Made by a program: the position numbers and the translations under genes. Of a DNA stretch of 64,000 nt, positions 61,565 through 64,000 are shown one piece after another (positions within the stretch are counted from its first letter, which is position 1; every line of letters starts with the position of its first letter). Below the pieces are notes generated by a model. It saw only the letters and a list, made by a program, of their open reading frames with translations, made no database searches and had not been told where the DNA came from. The stretch covers positions 60,188 to 124,187 of the forward strand of contig OMWE01000012.1 of the NCBI GenBank assembly GCA_900314685.1, written 5' to 3'. The DNA comes from an uncultured Actinomycetes bacterium. GTDB lineage: Bacteria > Actinomycetota > Coriobacteriia > Coriobacteriales > Atopobiaceae.

Positions 61565-61645
61565 GGGGTCGCTTCTGGAGTGGGGGCGGATAAGACGGAC
61601 GGTGCGGCGTGCAGGTCTACGGGCGGCGCGGTGGCCGGCACCCGC

Positions 61646-62581
61646 CTAGTGCGCGTCGGACTCGCCGATGCGGGGCACGGCGAGCGCCAGGTCGCGGTGG
61701 CTGAGGTTCACGCGGTAGCCGCGTCCCTTGAGGTACTCGGCGGTCGCGCACGCGATGGCCACGCTGCGGTGCTGCCCGCCCGTGCACCCGATCGCGATCG
61801 AGAGGACGGGCTTGCCTTCCTTCACGTAGCCGGGCAGCGCCACGTCCAGCAGGCCCTCCCACTGCTCCATGAACTTCTTGGTGGTGGGGTTGTCGAGCAC
61901 GTAATCGGCGACCTTCTCGTCGAGCCCCGTGAGGTTGCGCATCTCGGGATCGTAGAAGGGGTTTGGCAGGAACCTCACGTCGATCAGGAGGTCCGCCTCT
62001 ACCGGCATGCCGTGCTTGAAGCCGAAGGAAAAGACGTTCACGTCCATCAGCTGCGCCTCGTCGCCCTTTGAGAAATTGCGGCGGATGCGCTGGCGCAGCT
62101 CGGCGGTGCGGGTGTGGCTCGTGTCGATCACGAGGTCGGCATGGTCGCGGACGCTGCGCAGCTGCATGCGCTCGCGCTTGATCGCGTGGTCCACGGTCTC
62201 GCCGGGCGTCTGCAGGGGGTGGCGGCGGCGGTTCTCGTTGTAGCGGCGGCTGAGGACCTCGTCCGAGCAGTCGAGAAAGACGATCTTGTAGGTGATGTTG
62301 TGGTTGTCCAGCTCGACCAGCGCGTCGGAGAGGTCGTCAAAGAGCCCCTGGCTGCGCAGGTCGCAGGTCATGGCCAGGTGGCGGTCGATGCCGGTGTTGA
62401 TGCCCACGATGTTGGCCAGCTGCAGCATGAGCCCGGGCGGGAGGTTGTCGATGCAAAAGAAGCCCATGTCCTCAAAGGCGTGCAGTGCCTGGGTGCGCCC
62501 GCTGCCGGACATGCCCGTGATGATCACGACGTCGGGCACGCGGTCGGCCGCGGCGGCGCTGCGCATGTCTTCGTCTGCCAT
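61646..62581 (-). CDS. rapZ: RapZ/YvcJ nucleotide-binding protein
   Basis: A 311-residue protein with an N-terminal P-loop (VIITGMSGSGRTQALHAFEDMGFFCIDNLPPGL, Walker A about 23-30) and FLDCSDEVLSRRYNENRRRHPL, then the C-terminal RapZ domain (VNVFSFGFKHGMPVEADLLIDVRFLPNPFYDPEMRNLTGLDEKVADYVL; IAIGCTGGQHRSVAIA). In Gram-positives this nucleotide-binding protein sits in a rapZ-yvcK-whiA cluster; RapZ in enterics guides RNase E. It is probably linked to metabolic control of division genes. The start at 62581 has GAGGGC only as a weak ribosome site. Confidence 0.94.
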   Translation of the reverse strand: MADEDMRSAAAADRVPDVVIITGMSGSGRTQALHAFEDMGFFCIDNLPPGLMLQLANIVGINTGIDRHLAMTCDLRSQGLFDDLSDALVELDNHNITYKIVFLDCSDEVLSRRYNENRRRHPLQTPGETVDHAIKRERMQLRSVRDHADLVIDTSHTRTAELRQRIRRNFSKGDEAQLMDVNVFSFGFKHGMPVEADLLIDVRFLPNPFYDPEMRNLTGLDEKVADYVLDNPTTKKFMEQWEGLLDVALPGYVKEGKPVLSIAIGCTGGQHRSVAIACATAEYLKGRGYRVNLSHRDLALAVPRIGESDAH

Positions 62582-62927
62582 GGGTGCCCTCCCGCGTCCG
62601 TCTTTGTCGAGTCGTCCCTATCGTAACGCAGCGGACTGTACGAAGGGCGCGAAGTTGTGATGCCGGCGCGGGGCTGCGGCGCGGCGCGGGGCTGCGGCGC
62701 GGGTGCGGGGCAGGGCGGGTCCACTTGTCCACCGCTCGTCCGTCGCGCGCCACCGCTCGCGGCTCAAATGTCCACGGAATGTAAGCCATTCGTACGGTGA
62801 GCGAACAATTTTGCAAGTCGAATGGCAATCTCTCAAAAAAGCCCCAAAAGTCGGTTAGAATTAAACAGGTTTGTAGGACTGGGCTTGTCCGGGGAAGGGC
62901 TCCGGGGGCCTTGCGAAAGGAGAAAGT
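62582..62927 (+). promoter_or_regulatory. Intergenic region with gapA promoter
   Basis: Between the divergent rapZ and gapA genes. It contains TAGAAT (62856-62861) as a possible -10 without a convincing -35, a GTCCGTCTT motif (62596-62604), a GGCGCGGGGCTGC tandem region (about 62668-62705) and a strong AAAGGAG ribosome site before gapA. Confidence 0.5.
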
Positions 62928-63953
62928 ATGGCAGTTAAGGTTGCTATCAACGGCTTTGGTCGTATCGGCCGTCTGGCATTCCGTCAGATGTTCTCGCACG
63001 AGGGCACCGAGATCGTCGCTATCAACGACCTCACCACCCCCGATATGCTCGCTTACCTTCTGAAGTACGACTCCACCCAGGGCAACTATGCTCGCGACCA
63101 CAAGGTCGAGGCCACCGAGAACTCGATCATCGTCGACGGCAAGGAGATCACGATCTACGCCGAGAAGAACGCCGCTGACTGCCCCTGGGGCGAGCTCGGC
63201 GTCGACGTCGTCCTCGAGTGCACCGGTTTCTACACCTCCAAGGCCAAGGCCCAGGCTCACCTCGACGCCGGCGCCAAGAAGGTCGTCATCTCCGCTCCCG
63301 CGGGCAACGACCTGCCCACCATCGTCTACAACGTCAACCACGAGACGCTGACCGCTGACGACGACATCATCTCCGCCGCCTCCTGCACCACCAACTGCCT
63401 CGCCCCGATGGCCAAGGGCCTCAACGACTTCGCGCCGATCGTCTCCGGCATCATGACCACCATCCACGCCTTCACCGGCGACCAGATGCCTCTCGACGGC
63501 CCGCAGCGCAAGGGCAACAAGCGTCGTTCCCGCGCTTGCTCCGAGAACATCGTCCCCAACTCCACGGGTGCCGCCAAGGCCATCGGCCTGGTCCTCCCCG
63601 AGCTCAACGGCAAGCTCATCGGTGCCGCCCAGCGCGTCCCGACGCCCACTGGCTCGCTGACCAACCTCTACGCCGTCGTTGACAAGACCGTCACGGTCGA
63701 GGAGGTCAACGCCGCTATGAAGGCCTACGCCGACTCCATCCCCGAGACCTTCGCCTACAACACCGACGACATCGTCTCCCGCGACATCGTCGGCGAGACC
63801 CACGGCTCGATCTTCGACGCCACCCAGACCATGGTCCAGGACCTCGGCAACGGCCAGTCCCTCGTCCAGGTCACCTCTTGGTACGACAACGAGAACTCCT
63901 ACACCTCTCAGATGGTCCGCACCATCAAGTACTTCGAGAAGTTCGTCGCCTAA
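62928..63953 (+). CDS. gapA: Glyceraldehyde-3-phosphate dehydrogenase, type I
   Basis: A 341-residue NAD-dependent enzyme of glycolysis. Motifs: [17 protein letters not shown] (Rossmann), [19 protein letters not shown] (Asp in IND favouring NAD), the catalytic Cys153 in [63 protein letters not shown] and [16 protein letters not shown]. An AAAGGAG site precedes the ATG. Codon bias is strong, as expected for a highly expressed gene. It stands divergent to rapZ, as the first gene of a probable gap operon that continues past the window end. Confidence 0.97.
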   Translation: MAVKVAINGFGRIGRLAFRQMFSHEGTEIVAINDLTTPDMLAYLLKYDSTQGNYARDHKVEATENSIIVDGKEITIYAEKNAADCPWGELGVDVVLECTGFYTSKAKAQAHLDAGAKKVVISAPAGNDLPTIVYNVNHETLTADDDIISAASCTTNCLAPMAKGLNDFAPIVSGIMTTIHAFTGDQMPLDGPQRKGNKRRSRACSENIVPNSTGAAKAIGLVLPELNGKLIGAAQRVPTPTGSLTNLYAVVDKTVTVEEVNAAMKAYADSIPETFAYNTDDIVSRDIVGETHGSIFDATQTMVQDLGNGQSLVQVTSWYDNENSYTSQMVRTIKYFEKFVA

Positions 63954-64000
63954 GTGACGCTTCGTAGGTAGCGAGAGGCGCGGTTTGCAGCTCACGGGGC

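Overview
The window is about 65% GC chromosomal DNA with short operons, many GTG/TTG starts and LPXTG-type surface anchoring. The best fit is a gut Coriobacteriia, most likely Collinsella or a close relative. This is inferred from gene content and protein style (short-form HisG fused to HisZ, thiamine salvage genes, Collinsella-like intergenic repeats); no marker gene or database search was available. No rRNA or tRNA gene was recognised.

Layout. (1) 1-3434 is an AT-richer accessory island with two divergent cassettes: a minus-strand DUF4417 / HNH-nuclease / small-protein cassette, and a plus-strand macro-domain plus TIR-like pair resembling Thoeris antiphage defence but with an unfamiliar N-terminal domain. 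(2) 3435-11640 holds a decayed orphan TPP riboswitch, a PadR/DUF1700 pair, remnants of an integrative element (two HTH proteins, a truncated replication-type gene, an integrase fragment fused to an HD/tRNA-binding protein) and a large LPRTG-anchored surface protein. (3) 11605-19215 is a thiamine region: TPP riboswitch-thiM-thiE-thiD-tenA, a DUF3800 gene with a structured leader, then TPP riboswitch-terminator-thiamine-binding protein-ThiXYZ-type ABC transporter. (4) 19216-25460 carries membrane proteins, a 5'-nucleotidase, class II aldolase and an orphan amino-acid-binding lipoprotein. (5) 25475-31160 (minus) is sufCBDSU plus an Rrf2 regulator. (6) 31221-41447 holds a Cys-motif protein, a LysR regulator, two zinc-ribbon membrane proteins, a PrsW-type protease, cysK-cysE, uvrA and a HigBA-type toxin-antitoxin. 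(7) 41696-49167 is a compact his operon (hisZG fusion, D, C, B, H, A, F, I). (8) 49190-56937 has an AbiEi-like gene between two giant palindromes, a phosphodiesterase, MurJ, an NlpC/P60 hydrolase and an ATP-grasp ligase. (9) 57004-63953 has a broken DUF3800 copy that keeps its leader, uvrC, whiA, rapZ and gapA.

How the genes work together. Thiamine is built from salvaged precursors under at least two TPP switches. The suf operon and cysK/cysE link cysteine to Fe-S cluster assembly. The his operon is nearly complete but lacks hisE and a histidinol phosphatase. MurJ, the NlpC/P60 protein and the ATP-grasp ligase form a cell-envelope neighbourhood. The most unusual content is partly non-coding: intergenic arrays of a 12-bp palindrome with an exact 49/35-bp rhythm, two related palindromes of about 240-275 bp, a short dispersed repeat that has entered murJ, and a conserved terminator-bearing leader upstream of both DUF3800 genes.
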